Shown here piece by piece: positions 41,081 to 54,676 of a stretch of DNA of 64,000 bases. The position numbers were made by a program, and so were the translations under genes. A model generated the notes under the pieces. That model worked only from the letters and a program-made list of their open reading frames with translations. It was not told the origin of the DNA and ran no database searches. The first letter of the stretch is position 1; each line of letters starts with the position of its first letter. The DNA is from Linnemannia schmuckeri (lineage: Eukaryota > Mortierellomycota > Mortierellomycetes > Mortierellales > Mortierellaceae). The stretch spans positions 186,001-250,000 of the forward strand of contig JANATG010000016.1 of the NCBI GenBank assembly GCA_029449235.1, read 5' to 3'.

Positions 41081-44000
41081 ATGCAACATCAACAACACCC
41101 GCAGGACCAACTGCCTCTAGCTGCCACTGCCAAAGGTAACAACAAGTCTTATTTTTTTTGTTATTGTTTTCCTTCTTGTTGGGGGGATATATCCATAGAT
41201 AGATAGGAGATGAATGGACCTATCGCCATGCTATCTTGTTACCTCTTATTATTCCCTTCCATCTCGCCTCGTCTCGCCTCGTTGTGGTTTACTCTCCCTC
41301 TAGTCCTTCTTCCTTTTCCTTTCCTTTTCATACAATTCATCGTTACCCCCCTTCTTCCTTTCCTCCTTTCTCTTTCTCCACTCGTATCTACCCCCTTTCC
41401 ATCCCTACCCACATCCATCCTCACTCCCCTCCCTTTTCTTTTCTTTTCTTTTCTTTTCTTTTCTTTTCAACAAACCACTTCATATCTCATCAAACACTGG
41501 CCGTCCTTCCTTTTTTGTCCCCAACATATACACAACACATACGCTTTTCTCGGTATCTGGTACTACAACAACACAACCACCGATAGATGCACCATGAGAG
41601 CCTCAACACACACGCTTTTTCATTTTATTATTATTACCTTTTTTTATTATTTGAGTCGGCTCTGTTGTTGTTACGTTTTCTGTCCGGGTTTGACAGAATG
41701 GGTTAAACGCATGAGAGAATCAAAGAAGAGCAGAATGGGTTCGTGAGGAATGATCCATGACAAAGAGTTTTAGTCAGTTCAGCAACCACATACACAAGGA
41801 GCACTCCTGTTGTTCCAACAACAGAAAGATAAATGAGAGCCACGATGGATGCTAATGAAATCGGATTATACACGGGGTGGGGGAGGGGGGGGGGATCATC
41901 AGAGCCATATGTCAAAAGTCGACTCTTTTGCATGTTGTGCTAAAGAGAAGGTGGGTGAAATAAGGCATTCATCATGTAATAGTCGGACAGAGCAGCAACA
42001 TCAAAGAAAGATAAGCCATCGCTTGTATGAAGGAAGGGAAGTATGGCATGGCACGGTATGGTCGGTTATTTGTTTTTGTTCGTCCATCGGAATCATGGCA
42101 AGTAAGACTGATAGACAACAAGCTAGAAAGCCGACACATCACAAGAGAGAGTAGAGACGGAGCGAGGATCGGACAAAAGGCGGAGCTCAATTGAGCCACA
42201 TTCATGTCATATTATTGGGGCTGGAGAGAGCATGGGTAATAGGCATCTGGGCATATGCAAACTCCTTCGCAGATACCTTGGTGTCATTATGAACATACGG
42301 ACAAACGGGCTTTTCTAGTTTCCTTGTATTCCGTGGGATATATATGTTATTCTTCTTCGGGGACTTCCTTGAAGAAATGTACTGGAGACACAAGGGAGCA
42401 AGAAGGGATGAAGCGACATACACGGCGGATGTGTTCAGGGTCGCCTACTGAGTTGAGCTAAATAATAATGGACAGGCTAAGCTAAAGTTTAATCGTAACT
42501 GGGGTCAACCGGATCCTTTCTACTGATGGTGGTGGGCAAGAATTAGCCCTTCTTTCCCTCTGGTGCGTGTGAACTCTTCTCTCTTATTTCCACTCACCAT
42601 CCTGCTGCACATACGTAACGTTCATTTCGGGAAAAGAGTGTCGTGCTTTTTGACATTCATTCAATTCCATACACAACAACCTCCATGGCATAAGTTGAAC
42701 CCTTGAATCAGCGTTAGTTTATTATTATTGACTCCGGTTGTCTGCGTGGCGTGAGTATGTCGGATTTGTTTGTTTCGTGAGAAAAGGTGGATTAAAAGGT
42801 GGAGAGAGATAAAAGAGAAGCAAGAACAAAAGAACCAAAGGAGAAAAGATAAAAGGAGGGAAGTATGTGCGTGAATTGTCTCAATTGATGGCTGCTGTCA
42901 CTTGTCACTTGTCTTGTCTCTGTCTCTTGCTCGTCTCTGCTGCTCTTTACTACTCCACGAGTCATGAACGAGAAACCGATGCACCCACACAAGAGGAGGG
43001 TCTGTGTTTATTTTTATCGATACCAGTACGAATACGAACAAGACGAGAAAACGTTTTTCATTTCACATTCTTTTTTCATGGGCAGTTTTCATGCGGGTAC
43101 CCCTTGGTTTGGTTTGACACGGTGATAACAGGACTGGGATGGATAACCAACAAGAGAACAAATACAACGACCACCTGGCTTGTAACAGAGGTGGGATAAA
43201 ATGACATGATACGGCATGACATGACATGACATGACATGATACATGACATGCAACGAAGGAAGCCAACAATATTTTTTTAATGCGCGATACAGCGAGGAAA
43301 GCGAAAAGGAAGGAGAAAAAAGGAGGGGAATAACAATAACAATAATAGTGGATAATGGATTTCCTGGATCTAATGGGAGGAAGGATCAAAAGCAAATGCA
43401 AGGGTTAGTCACTTCTCCCAAATATACGGCATTATTTCTTTTTCGTCTTTGTATTGTTCGCATTGCTTGAGAAATGGGAATCGATGATACCCCATCCATA
43501 TATCTGCTGCTGTGTTTGGTGTTGTTTCTTCTTTCTCTCTTTTCCACGACGATGATGACGACGAGGGATCATGAGAATGGGAATAGAGTGTTGTAGTGTG
43601 CGGGTAGTAGTAGTAATAAGAAAAGCTGATGATGAACATGGTCCCTGACGCTCCTTTCTACTTCCTTTCTAAAATGGTCTGTCCAGATAAGAAGCTGACC
43701 CCCTTCCAACGCAGCATCTCTCTCCTCAAGGCCAAAGCAGGCAAACCATCCTCTACAGCTGCAACGACCACTTCCAGCAACGCTTCAACTACGACAACAG
43801 GAACGACAGGAGCAACTGCAAGGACAAGCATTCCTACTTCGTCATCGTCTCAACCAGCAACAGGACCAATCGTCGTCACTCCAGAGAAAACAACCTCCCA
43901 ACAGGAAGTTAACCTTCAAAAGGTCCCAGTTCCAGCAGTAGCAGCACCAGTCAAGAAAAGCCAAGCCCCGACCCCACCCTCTGTCGTCGTGGCCGTCCCC

Positions 44001-47000
44001 AATTCTTCTTCCTTTTCCCCTCCTTCCCCTCCTACCTCCTCCGCCTCCTCGCCGCCATCCTCCCCTTCCTCATCCACTGCTCCGTCCTCTGCTCCTTCCT
44101 CCGCCCCCTCCACCCCTCCCCCCGCTTCTTTTTCTTCTTCTTCCTCTCTTAATTCATCCTCTCCTTCCTCGACCACTTCCTCTCTTGCTTCTACACCATC
44201 ATCTCCCTCTCATACCCGCACGGAATCATCCTCCTCTTCCTCAACTCAATCTGACTCCGCTGCAACCACCATCGCAACCACTATGCCGTCCAACTCCACA
44301 GCCCTCCCGGTCACTCAAAACCACATTGCCTCCAATACCACATCTCCAAAACAACAGCAGCCGACGACGATGCAGCAGGCGAATGACAAAACAGTAAACG
44401 GAGCAACGGCGACAACAACAACGAGGGCGATCCCGTCGACATTCATCACAATGGCTTCGCAGGACCAGGAACCTGGCGCAGACGACTCGGATGACGATCC
44501 TGTTCCTGACGTAAACGCAGGAGGCAGTGGTCGCAGACGCACAGTGACAACAGGAGCAACCTTGACCGGTCCATACATCGCCACCTCTACAGTCGGACAA
44601 CGATCTCTCTCAACGCCTAATCTCCATGCCGATAACAGCCTCATCATCTCTCCCGCCAACAGTCCTCCCGGCTCACCCGGAATGCCTGCGATTGCCTCTG
44701 TTACCAACTCGACTCACGTTCCAGCTCTATCTCTCGATGGAAACTCGTCCAGCACCACCTTGAATGATGCGTTTGTGTTGACTCTTTCGCCTTCTGCGTC
44801 CCCAGGGGCTTCACCAATGGCTTCTCCAATGGCCTCACCCAACTCTTCGCCTCGTCTCGCACCTCGCAAGTCAACGGGTTCGGTAGCGGGAGTCGCTCCA
44901 CCAGTCGGCAGGACCAAGAATGGAGAACGACCAAGCAACCGCCTTAGCGGTACTCCTCAACTTTCCACAACCTCGGCACTCAAACAAAAGACACCCCCAG
45001 TCTCGGACGGGACAAAGACGCTCAAGTCGTCAAAAAATAAGACGATCAACCGCAGCTCTGTCGTTTCCCTGTTTGACACGGGCGCATCGTCCATGACTCT
45101 TCCCACCAACTTTGCCAGGAAGGGTTCTCTCCCACAAGATGCAGCTCACACCGGCGGAACAGGAGGACTTGCAGGGCTGTTTGTGGCGCAACCTCAGGAC
45201 CTCACTAGCACGCCCTTCAGTTTGACCTTGGCCGAGTTTCGGTTGAACGATATCTACCCCAAGAGGCAACGCAGACTCTTGACGGTCCTCCACCGGATGG
45301 ACAACCGCCTGCGAAAGGAAGGTGTCGTCAAAAAGTTGACCAAGGAACAGCTCAAAGGAAAGCCAGGTAACCTAACAGAGGCTCTAGTGGTCCCTCTACC
45401 TTCTTGTTTTTCCTTTGTGTTTTGCGATTTTGACAGAAGGAACGAGATGCTAACTCTATTTTGTACGAACCTTTATCTTTTCTTCTTTTCATAGACAAGG
45501 AGGTCTTGAAACCGGATCGCAAGTCTCTGAACAAGGACTATGCCAAGAAGAATGGCCAGGGTGGATTCATGGCTCAGAGGATCCCAGCTTTCCTACGATC
45601 GAAAAAACTTAAGAAGCGCACTCGCCCAGGTATATCAATCATTTTGCTACCTTTCTATTCTTTTGGAATTTTTTTGTTGGTTATGCTGAAACTGATGGAT
45701 ATGTTTAAAATATGAATAGTGATTTTGCATAATATCGAGATGGCGATTCGGGACAAGAAGCCAGAGCTGGCGTTGCAGTATATCAGCCTGTTACCGTCGA
45801 ACGCATTGAAGAAGAAAAAGAAAAAGTCGTACTCGGATCTCAACCACTGTATGCTGCTGGCGATGATTTACAGGATGGAGCAGGTCGCAATTGAGTTGGT
45901 CGACCGTGGATTCCCCATCGACGTCAACTACCCCATTATTGGCAAGGCGCGCGATGAATACAAGACCAAGGCCGGACGTACAGGACCCTTCGAATATCCC
46001 TCTTACTTTATCGTCGCCGTCGGCCTCGGCATGTGTAATCTCGTTAAATCTATGATCAAGGTACCTTTCCTCCTCTTCCAGAAGACTGCTAGTAGTTTGT
46101 TACTAATGTTTTGTTACATGTTCAGTTGCTCATAACAAATTTTATTATGTTGTTGGAATAGAATGCGAATTTGAATCAGTCGTGGTGTGGGTTGACACCG
46201 TTGTTGTTAGCCACGACGTTGAATGAATGCACGAATGCGACATGCCCACCACCGACATTGCCACCCAGCAAGTTGGCCAGTATGCTGTCAAGAGGCGAGC
46301 GTGTTCATCTAGATATGTCCTCCCAGACACTGATCAACCAGCTCCCCTCGACATTCAACAAATCGACCAACACTCAGTTCCGGATCCCAGGATATACACC
46401 CACCAGCCCCAACAGCATTGTCACAACCTTGCTGGAGTACGGAGCCGATCCTAACCAAGGCATCACATTGCAGCAGTATCTGTGGGCTAACAAACTCAAG
46501 GGCATGGGAGTATTGTCGCGTCGGCGCAAGATTCTGGACCCTAAGAGCGCACCCGGCGATAACCCGATCGAGTTTTATATTGCGGCAAGACGTCATGAGA
46601 GCGGACGGCAGTGGCTCAGTCATTCCGAGATCAAGGCCCGCAAGGTCGCTAAGGCACTGGAGGCACAGTCGATGGGCGGCAAGAAGCGATTCTCCCCCGA
46701 GATGCAGGAATATTGGAAAGGAAAATCAATTTTGCCTGTTGAACTGGCGATTGCTTCAGGAAACCTGGACTGTGCAAGGACGATCTTGCAGAGATTGGGA
46801 CCTAATTCACTTGCGGGATCGTCGTTTGGACTGTTGTTGCAGAACGATGTGATGTTGACCTTGTCGCTGATCAAGTCTGGGACGCCTGTTTCGCAGCATG
46901 ATCTTCACGGGTGCACGCCCTTGCATCTGGCGGCGCGAAGGGGCCATTTGGAGATGGTGATGGTCTTGGTCCAGCTTGGAGGCGATGTCAACAGCCGAGG

Positions 47001-47820
47001 CGAGCGTCAATGGACACCGTTGCATGAGTCGATGAGTCAGAACCACAGCAACATTTCGTCGTTGCTGATTGCCTGTGGTGCCGATCTGGAGGCAACTAAC
47101 GAGGCTGGCGAGACCCCTGAGGATGTTGGACGACGTCGCGGACTCTCCCCTGAAGTCATTGCCGACCACCTCGGTATGTTTTTTGTTATTTTGATTTTGA
47201 TACTATGAATACCTTCTATTTTTTTTTCTTTTTTTTACGTGCGTAATAACTAACCATGCTATTCTCACGCCTCTTCAATGAACACCCTTTTCCCTATGTA
47301 CGTAGATGTGACAAAGGCCAAGAACTGTAGTGCGGGATTGGTGCATTCTTTTGCGCAATTGCCGAGCCACTTGTCAACTGCTGTCGCCGAGACACGGTCT
47401 GGAGCGTCGTCCCGTCGTGCAAGCCACGAACAACTCACCACCAACACCTTAAAGTCGATGATGATGTCGTCCTCCAGTAACAACCATTCTAGTAACGAGC
47501 GCAACTATAGCAGTATGGAACAGTCAAGGATGTCGGGACAGTATGCGTCTTCGATGACGTCGTCGTTAGGAGATATGAGCCATAATGGAAGCAGCACTGC
47601 GGTCGGGACCAAGTCGCCGTTGTCGATGTCGCAGGATTCTTTGCCCCATCAGGTCAATGGGCAGGCTGTCAGCGGAGGTAGTGGAGGAAGCGGTGGAAGT
47701 GGAGGACATACATCGTTGACGCCTAGTTCTAGCTCGAGTAGCTTGACGGGGTCCAGGAGTAGTACCAGCAGTGAGAAGAAGAAGAAGGTCCGTGGCTTCT
47801 TGAAAAAGATCTTCAACTAG
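41081..47820 (+). CDS. Long ankyrin-repeat protein with S/T/P-rich N-terminus and polybasic tail
   Basis: Proposed exons: 41081-41135 (tentative), 43687-45366, 45495-45629, 45720-46060, 46162-47173, 47306-47820, about 1,245 aa; all joins keep frame with GT..AG. Without the distant first exon the frame could start at ATG 43629. After DKKLTPFQRSISLLKAKAG comes a ~300-residue Ser/Thr/Pro/Ala region, then Ser-Pro-rich tracts with SPGASPMASPMASPNSSPRL. A folded part begins at LTLAEFRLNDIYPKRQRR. Ankyrin-type repeats follow (CGLTPLLLATTLNEC; HGCTPLHLAARRGHLEMVMV; QWTPLHESMSQNHSNISSLL). The tail is Gly/Ser-rich and ends KKKKVRGFLKKIFN, a basic amphipathic end that could bind acidic membranes. Ankyrin repeats mediate protein binding; partners are unknown. 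The first intron, if real, is ~2.55 kb, far longer than the others. Confidence 0.8.
41136..43686 (+). other. Putative long first intron or intergenic region
   Basis: Lies between the candidate first exon and the main coding block of the ankyrin gene. It starts GTAACAAC and ends TGTCCAG. No frame inside has recognisable similarity. It contains an ATGAC pentanucleotide repeat near 43200-43250 and a G-rich run at about 41877-41893. Confidence 0.4.
43203..43250 (+). repeat. ATGAC pentanucleotide repeat
   Basis: Several units of ATGAC/CATGA with two imperfect ones (GATAC). Confidence 0.8.
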
Positions 47821-48143
47821 AACGAAACGATCTTTTGTCTGCCCTCTGGAGGAGAACGAGGGTCAAGAATGGGAATAGAAGAGGCTTGGAGTATTATTTA
47901 CATAGACAAAAATACCTCTCTACAAAATCAAAAAAAACAAATTTGCTGTACTTTTTGACAAATCTCATAATAAGCATTTTGCTTTTTTCGTTATTGATCA
48001 TATCTGTGTTTTTGTTTATTTTTTGCTTTGGTTGGTAGACAGTAAATGGCAAAGCTTGTTGTTTTTTTCTATTTTTTACTTTTTTTTTTTTTCTTTTTCC
48101 TTTCGTTAAATAATTCGATCTTGTTATGGTAAGTTTGTTGGAG
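47821..48143. other. Convergent 3' intergenic region
   Basis: About 320 bp of AT-rich sequence with T-runs between two converging genes. It must hold both polyadenylation sites. No gene seen. Confidence 0.6.
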
Positions 48144-48768
48144 TCAAGAATCACCGGTATTCAAAAGGTCTGGCGTAGACCCACCAGCCTTCCAGAAATG
48201 CAACAGCTCCTTATACGAGCTTGGTCTCCGAATCACCTTCTGCCCACTTGCCTTGCCTCTCTTCCCTTCTCCCAGTGCATTACCCTCTGCACCATTGGCG
48301 CCAGAGGAGGAGCTGACGTGTGCGGATTTGGGATCGCCGTTGATGGGACCAGCCATCAACGAGGTCAAGGACCGTTGGGTCATCAGGAGGTGGTGGCGTG
48401 CTAGAGGCAGGCTGGAGCTGAGAGGGTGCGCTGAGATGGGTCCGTTGATGTGTCCATTGGGGACCATGTTGATGGGACCACTAGCGTTGGGCAATGCTTC
48501 GAGAGTCATGGCGCGGTGGCTTCTGGTGGCTGTGGATGTGGGGTTGGCGGAGAGGGGTGCGGTGCGTTGCTGGAGGAGGTGAGGGACGGGTGTTGTGAGG
48601 ATCCTTGTTGGGCGGGTTGCGCGTGGGTATTGTGGGCCTCCTGGCCCTATAGGAGGCTTTTGGCTCAGCGAGGAAGATGTGTTTGTGCGGGAGATGTTGT
48701 TGAACGAGGAGTCTGAGACATGAGAACGATGGCCCAGCGTAAATCCCACTCCTTGTCCTTGTCCCTGT

Positions 48769-48800
<32 letters not shown>

Positions 48801-51800
48801 AAGACGCTCCTGTTCGCGTTGTTGGAGTTGTAACTGCTGCTGCTGCTGAAGGATCTTGTACATACTCTCCGGTCTGGGTCTCTTCAACACCGTCGTCGTC
48901 CCAGTGCTTCCTCCTGCACCTGCACCAGCAACAAGGACAATCTCCAACGCCCCAAGGCGTGCCTCCATCTTATCAAAACACTTCTCCAACCGAGCAGAGG
49001 TCACTTCCATAGCCAACACGCGCTCCTGGATCCTGGTCTCGATCTCGCCCAGCAATTTTGCGTGCATCTCTGCCTCCGCCCTGTCAACTCTCCTCACTAC
49101 GCCTCCGGTAGTAGTAGGATCCAGGGAAGAGGAAGTGGATTCGAAGAGCATCAACTTGGCTTGACGCATTTGGGTCATGAGGTCGGTGAGAAGGGAGTCA
49201 TTAAGTTCGTGGAAGCGCATACCGAAGGCTTGGAGTTCGAGGCGGAGTTCAAGGAGGGATGCCTTGTCCAAGAGTTGAGAAGTCCTGTTCGAGGCTCTAG
49301 TGGTGTTGGGTGCGGGGTTGAGGGAAGAGACGGCGTGGAGGGGTTGCTCGCCTTCTGCGAATGAGAGGGGTGGTTGCAGGGGATCAGAGGAGGAAGAGGT
49401 AGCGGTGGTGTCCAGGGCAGTAGCAGTGGTGGTGATGGTAGTATCCAGAGCATTAGAATCCTGTCCATCATGCAGCACCTGGACCTATTTTCATTTTCCG
49501 ATGTGAATATGAAAAGAGCATTAACAAAACACATCAATTGCATCGCCCAACGCCAACATATCAAACCCCTCCTCATCTCTCTCATCTCTGTCCCCTCCTC
49601 GACATAACAACCATGTGTCACCTTTGGTTTACCTTAGACTCGATATCAGTAAGCTTATAAGAGACAAGGGCATCCATCTGGTTCACCCTCGAATCCAGAT
49701 CCCCGACCCTTTGCGAAACATTCGACAGCATCTCCTTCCGAAGAGTTGTTGAGCCCTGTTGACTATGCATTGACCTCCTCATTCCTTGTTCCTCCTGCTC
49801 CTCGTTATCCACGACGACAAGAATATCGCCATTGGATTTCGGGGGGCGGGGGGCAAGTGCGGGAGGAGTGGCGGTGTCACGAGTCGAGATTGACCCTGTG
49901 GCTGTGGGAGCAAACCCCTGAGACACACTCTGTTCCTGTTGGAGGTGCACAGCCTTTCCGTGAGAGACCAAGTCCAGATCCGTCCGGACCTCATCACCCA
50001 CAAACTGTTCTCCACCTCTAGCTCTCCTTTGCTCTTGCTCTTCCTGTTGGTATTGACAAGACGATGAAGAATCGAGGGGAGGGAGCGGGCTGGATTTGTG
50101 AGCCCCAAAGGAATAGGAGTTGTTATTATCGCCCTTGTTGTTGAGGATATTGAAATTGTTGGAGGAGTGTTGGTTATTGGCCTCCTGGAGGGGTTGGGCA
50201 TGATGGAGCGAGTATCCCATCCTGGAGGACTCTTTTAGGCTGTTGTTTGATGATGATACCGAAGCCGGTCCTCCTTCTTTCTCTCCTTGTGTCTTGGAGG
50301 AACGGGATGGAAGGGAGGAGGAGATTCTAGATCCATCGTCGTCCTCTTGTTCTTTCTCTTCGCGGATGGCGTCCAGGATTAAGGTTGTCGATGTTGGACT
50401 CCTCATCGACGATGACGATATGTCGAGTTGAGAGATGATTGAATCTGGCACATCTTCACCATCACCACCACTACTCTGAACAGAAGAACGAGGGTGAGAG
50501 GGCAGATCGCGGAGTTGGTAGCGTTTGAGGAACAGTTCTTCGTTGTATGCTTCATCATCCGAGGTGTCGTCTGTCAGGTTCTGGTTGTTGGTGAGGTCAA
50601 GGGAGCCATGATCGAGGTTGAGATGGTGGGAGTTGGGTGAGTAGTAGGGTTCGGACTGCAGGCCTCCGCGTGGGTATGTTGGTTTTGCGAGCCGGCGTTT
50701 TCCTATTAGGAAGTTGACAATTGAGAGGGGTAAGGTGGAGGGAGAGGAGGGATAGAGGGGAATGGTTAGCTGTAGTCGAGACAAGGCGGTGTTGCTGTTC
50801 CTCTCTTACTTTTTCCCTCTTAGGACAAGAATGGTGTGCGATATGTCTCAATATTCCTCTTCCTCCTCCACTGTCTTCCTCCTCATTCTCCACTGTTTCC
50901 ACTCCTGCTTCTTCCTTACTCCTCGAACTCCTCTCCTTCCACACCTTCTTTCCCTCCTTCTTCCTCCTCGCCCGCCTTATCGTTTCAATTCAATTCAATT
51001 TCATTTCCAACCTCATTATTTTGCATGCATGCCTCATATCTCTCCACGAAATAACAAAACATTGCTTATGGTTATTTACCAGAGACAGGAGAGAGATAAG
51101 AGAAATCCACTTCCTCTTCCTCCTTCGATCGCCGGTAATCTGCCTGCTCTCTACTCATCGATGGATCATGGTGCTCAAATCCAGAAGAGGAACATGTGGT
51201 CCGACCATTGAGAGCAGTCGTGTCCAAGTACGACGGCGACGGCGACGACGCGAGCCCACGCTTGGTGCTCCGATGGTGGTCGTGTTCCACAAGATTAGTA
51301 TCGTCGTCGCTGTACTCATTAGTGTTGCTGCGGTGTCGTCTGTGCCGACGAAGATGACTACTGTTGTTGCGAGAGTGAGGATGGTGATCGTTGGAGTCCG
51401 AGTAGCCATCACTGTATTCGCCATCCTCTCCATCGTCATACTCATAATCATCTTCTTCACTGGCGGAGGATTCGTCAAAGTAGACCGATTGTGGGATATT
51501 GATCGGCAACAGACGAATAAACGGCCTCGCTCCTTCCCCTCCTTCTGTTGCCCCTGTATTGTTGTTAGTGTCACCTGTCACCCCTGACCCTCCAACCCCT
51601 AACCCTGTTGTCATCGATAACGTAGAGGAGTGTAAATTAACCGTCGAACTACTCTGCATACTGAGAGTTCCTTGCCGTTTCAGCGCATAATCCCTCAGAG
51701 GGTTCGGACCAGGGTTCTGAAGGAGGAGAGTAGGGGAGGTGATGGAGATTGAGTTCTGGCGTTGGATTTGGCGGTTCGTTGCGGTGTAGTGGCGTTTATG

Positions 51801-51842
51801 GTAGGGCTCTGCTGACGCGGCTGTGCTTTGGTTTTGGCCCAT
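48144..51842 (-). CDS. Large orphan protein with N-myristoylation motif and coiled coil
   Basis: Exons 51842-51080, 50702-49633 and 49484-48144, joined in frame (introns 51079-50703 with GTAAAT...TAATAG and 49632-49485 with GTAAAC...AAATAG), about 1,057 aa. The protein starts MGQNQSTAAS: Gly2 and Ser6 fit the N-myristoyltransferase consensus, suggesting membrane attachment. Residues ~120-150 are strongly acidic (SASEEDDYEYDDGEDGEY), followed by His/Arg/Ser-rich sequence. Exon 2 encodes mostly disordered Ser/Gln/Glu-rich sequence. Its end and exon 3 form an ordered helical part (MLSNVSQRVGDLDSRVNQMD; LELRLELQAFGMRFHELNDS; AEMHAKLLGEIETRIQERVL; LEKCFDKMEARLGALEIVLV), likely coiled coil. A poly-Gln tract lies near 840. 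The C-terminus has a short conserved-looking RRPSSYKELLHFWKAGGSTP. I recognise no family. Confidence 0.75.
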
Positions 51843-54559
51843 CTTTGCTTGCTTGTGTTTTATGTATTGGTGATGGTTCGTTAAGAGAAAGGTGTAAAAT
51901 GATGCCAGGCGAAGATATGTGGTGGAGATATGATTGGATAGATGGTGAAAGAGGAAGGAAGGGTGATGTGAGGATGATCGGAAATGTGGGATATGAAAGA
52001 AGGGACAAAGAGGAGGAGAGAAAGAGAAGGAGAGAGAAGGGCGTGAAAAGGTGGAGGAGAATGGTGTCGTTCGTATGTCGGGATAAGAAAGTGTGTCTGT
52101 CTTGAAATTACGTGGAAGTGGTCTGTACAAGAAAAAAGGAAATGACGAGGATGACGATAGATAGAGAAAAGGGCGTCAAAAGAAAGAAAAGGTGAGAGGG
52201 AAGGGAATATGCGTTCGAATTCGACGAAGAGGAACAGAAAGGAAAGGAAAGAAGAAGAAGAAGAAAGAAAGCAAGAATAAAAAGAAAAGACGAGAATGGT
52301 CAATGGATTCGCTGACAACACACACACGCAAACGGACAGAAAGAGAGAGACAAACAAACAAAAATTGCCCCCCCTCTCTCTCTTTGTCCCTTTCTCCCTC
52401 CTTTTTTGTTCTTGTCTCGTCCTTACTTTGTTTGCCTTGTTTGTGTATTCAGTGCAGCTCACATCGCACCCCCTTCAGCCCATTCAGTATGTCAAGTCGC
52501 ATGGGAAAAGAGAACGGAGAGAAAACAGGAGGGGGACATGCAGTCCACAAATCGCTCTAACAACAACAAGAAAAACATCCACGCTCACAACAAAAGAAAG
52601 AGTCAGTCTGTCCAGGCACACAAATGCACACATGCCCATTCATTCACCACACCGTCATTGAATTGGAGCAAGAGAAGAAAAGAGGAAAACCAAATCCATA
52701 TCCAAAAAGGGGTCCATGTCACTCTTGACCTGTTGACCCTATTGGCCCTGTTGACCCTGTTGACCTTTTGTCTAGCGCTGGCCAAGAAAGAATCAGCCTG
52801 CCTGTACCATGTTACCATTTTTTTATGCCCCTGTTGGAACTAATGGGTACTATTATTACTAGTTGGGGGTATCATTTTTTATTACATAACCATCATTCTT
52901 GGCTTAAGGAGTGATCAGGAGGGAACAGCATTGGCTTCCTTGTAATGGAGGGGATGTGTTTCTTGTTATTGTTATAAATCTCTCTCTTTGTTCTTCGGTG
53001 TGCTCTACAGAAGGAGATAAGTAAGGGATGTCCGGATCGATAGTATTTTTGCTCGCTACTTTGCTTTTGCTGACTTTTTTTCGTTCGCAGAAAGAGAAAA
53101 GGCATTGTTCTGTTTGTTGTTATTGATAGAAAAGAGAAAGAGGGGCGTTGGAATTGTTTTTTACGCATAGAAAACAACAAAACAGAGAGAGAAGGGAAAA
53201 AGAAAACAAAAATAACTGGCGGGAATGTTTTGAGATTAGTCAGTGCACAAGGGGTGGAAGAGAGAGGGAAGGAAAAAAACAAAAGAGAGTGGCAAAAAAA
53301 ATGAGGGTGAATGGCAACAATAGAAAAGATGGAGAGAGAGAGAGGGAAGGGCGATGCTTAGTTGAGTGGAAGGTGAGCTGGGCTTGATTTTGAGCGCGGG
53401 AGATGGGCTGGTTACCCAGAAGCAATGGGGGTCTGGGCTTGAAAATGTAATAAGAGGGGAAAAAGGTCTGATTCACCACTGTACAGTTGCAAGAACCAGA
53501 GAGATGACAAACACGGAGACCATGGACATATGTTTCCCCCAAGGTAGCGTGTGAAAGTAGTGTGATGAGGGAAGGCGAAGGACCATAAAACGAGAAGGGC
53601 GCCTGCCCGGCCGCATGGCTTGTTGAAACCTTAATTGTCGTCGTTGCTTAGTTGGTGCCTGATCGTGATTCACTGGCGCGTGCCCTTAGCTCATAACTAC
53701 CAACGCCCAATCGCTGTGTGCGGGAGCCATCACATCCAAATATATGTAATTGACAATATTCGTAATTGACAACACACACCATTCCCGCAGGGGCATAAGA
53801 ACGAGCAAAAGACGACCTTATATCTTCTCCTTGGCTCACAGTCGCACACAGTCTCCTCTCCTTAAGCCCATTCACACCTCTTAGGATCGATATCACCCAC
53901 ATAGTCTAAAACAACAACAACACTAATAACAATGACAATAACATTTGTCACTCTTCAATTCATGATTCACTCGCCACTCCTCCCATTGCACCTTCTTATG
54001 TAATGCTTAAAAGAGGACAAAGAACAGTTGGACTACAATATGTACATGCAGGAGCGAGCGCCACATTCATACACCAAGAAGAGCTCCAATGCACACAACA
54101 ACTCATACAGCTTGGCTAACATAGACCTATTCCTACTTGTTACTGACAATAGAGCGGATACCCCTTACAGACGTTGCCACAAAGGGGACATGGATCACAC
54201 ACGAGTGGACCATTGCCAGGAAGAAAACAAGAAGCATGATGTCAGCTAAGCACGCTTATACAAAATGGTTCGAACCATAAAAAGGAGTAAATTTTCAGAG
54301 ATATAACAAAAGGCTGGATACCGCAAATCTTTATTTGTGGGACTGTTTCGACTGCATAACAAAGACAACCAGTACATGCAACTGGACTGGTGCTTGTAAA
54401 GGTGAAAGACGGTATATTGATAGAAAAGGCTACCAGAAGGAAATAAAAAAAGGCTTCGTCATTTTGCGATACTTCTTATTATGCCTATTTGTGGTGAAAA
54501 TGAAAGTACAGCGGTCAAGCCTTTTGAAAATGCCGAGTTATCACTACTTCTATCTACGT
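51843..54559. other. Intergenic ~2.7 kb, no intact gene supported
   Basis: Upstream region of the myristoylated orphan (pyrimidine-rich in its sense direction), then unassigned DNA with a short CTGTTGACC tandem repeat near 52724-52766 and a (GA)n tract near 53330-53345. A Cys-rich minus-strand stretch around 54150-54240 (CPLCGNVCKGYPLYC) is too short to call. Confidence 0.45.
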
Positions 54560-54676
54560 GCACCTAACAACGTCGACTTCCAGAGCTATGAGGGCGACCT
54601 GAGGGACATGATGCCTGAATTGCTTGTCAATGGGTTCACACAGCTCAAATTCCGCCGACTTCACTACCGCTCTTGA
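54560..54676 (+). pseudogene. F-box/LRR family remnant
   Basis: Plus-strand translation reads NNVDFQSYEGDLRDMMPELL then VNGFTQLKFRRLHYRS and a stop. This lines up with an internal segment of the intact F-box gene at 56860-58251 (NVDFDERDSDPEDIAKLLVW, GYTQLKSFRFHYMS) with a one-residue gap. Neither the F-box nor the C-terminal part is recognisable around it. It is the leftmost trace of the F-box / ubiquitin-RING module series. Confidence 0.7.

Noticed and set aside
43916..44176. Glu/Gly-rich minus-strand frame
   Set aside because: Antisense shadow of the Ser/Pro-rich part of the ankyrin protein.
54265..54280. B-box like GGTTCGAACC as a tRNA
   Set aside because: The 10-mer is a palindrome in isolation, without any tRNA arms around it.
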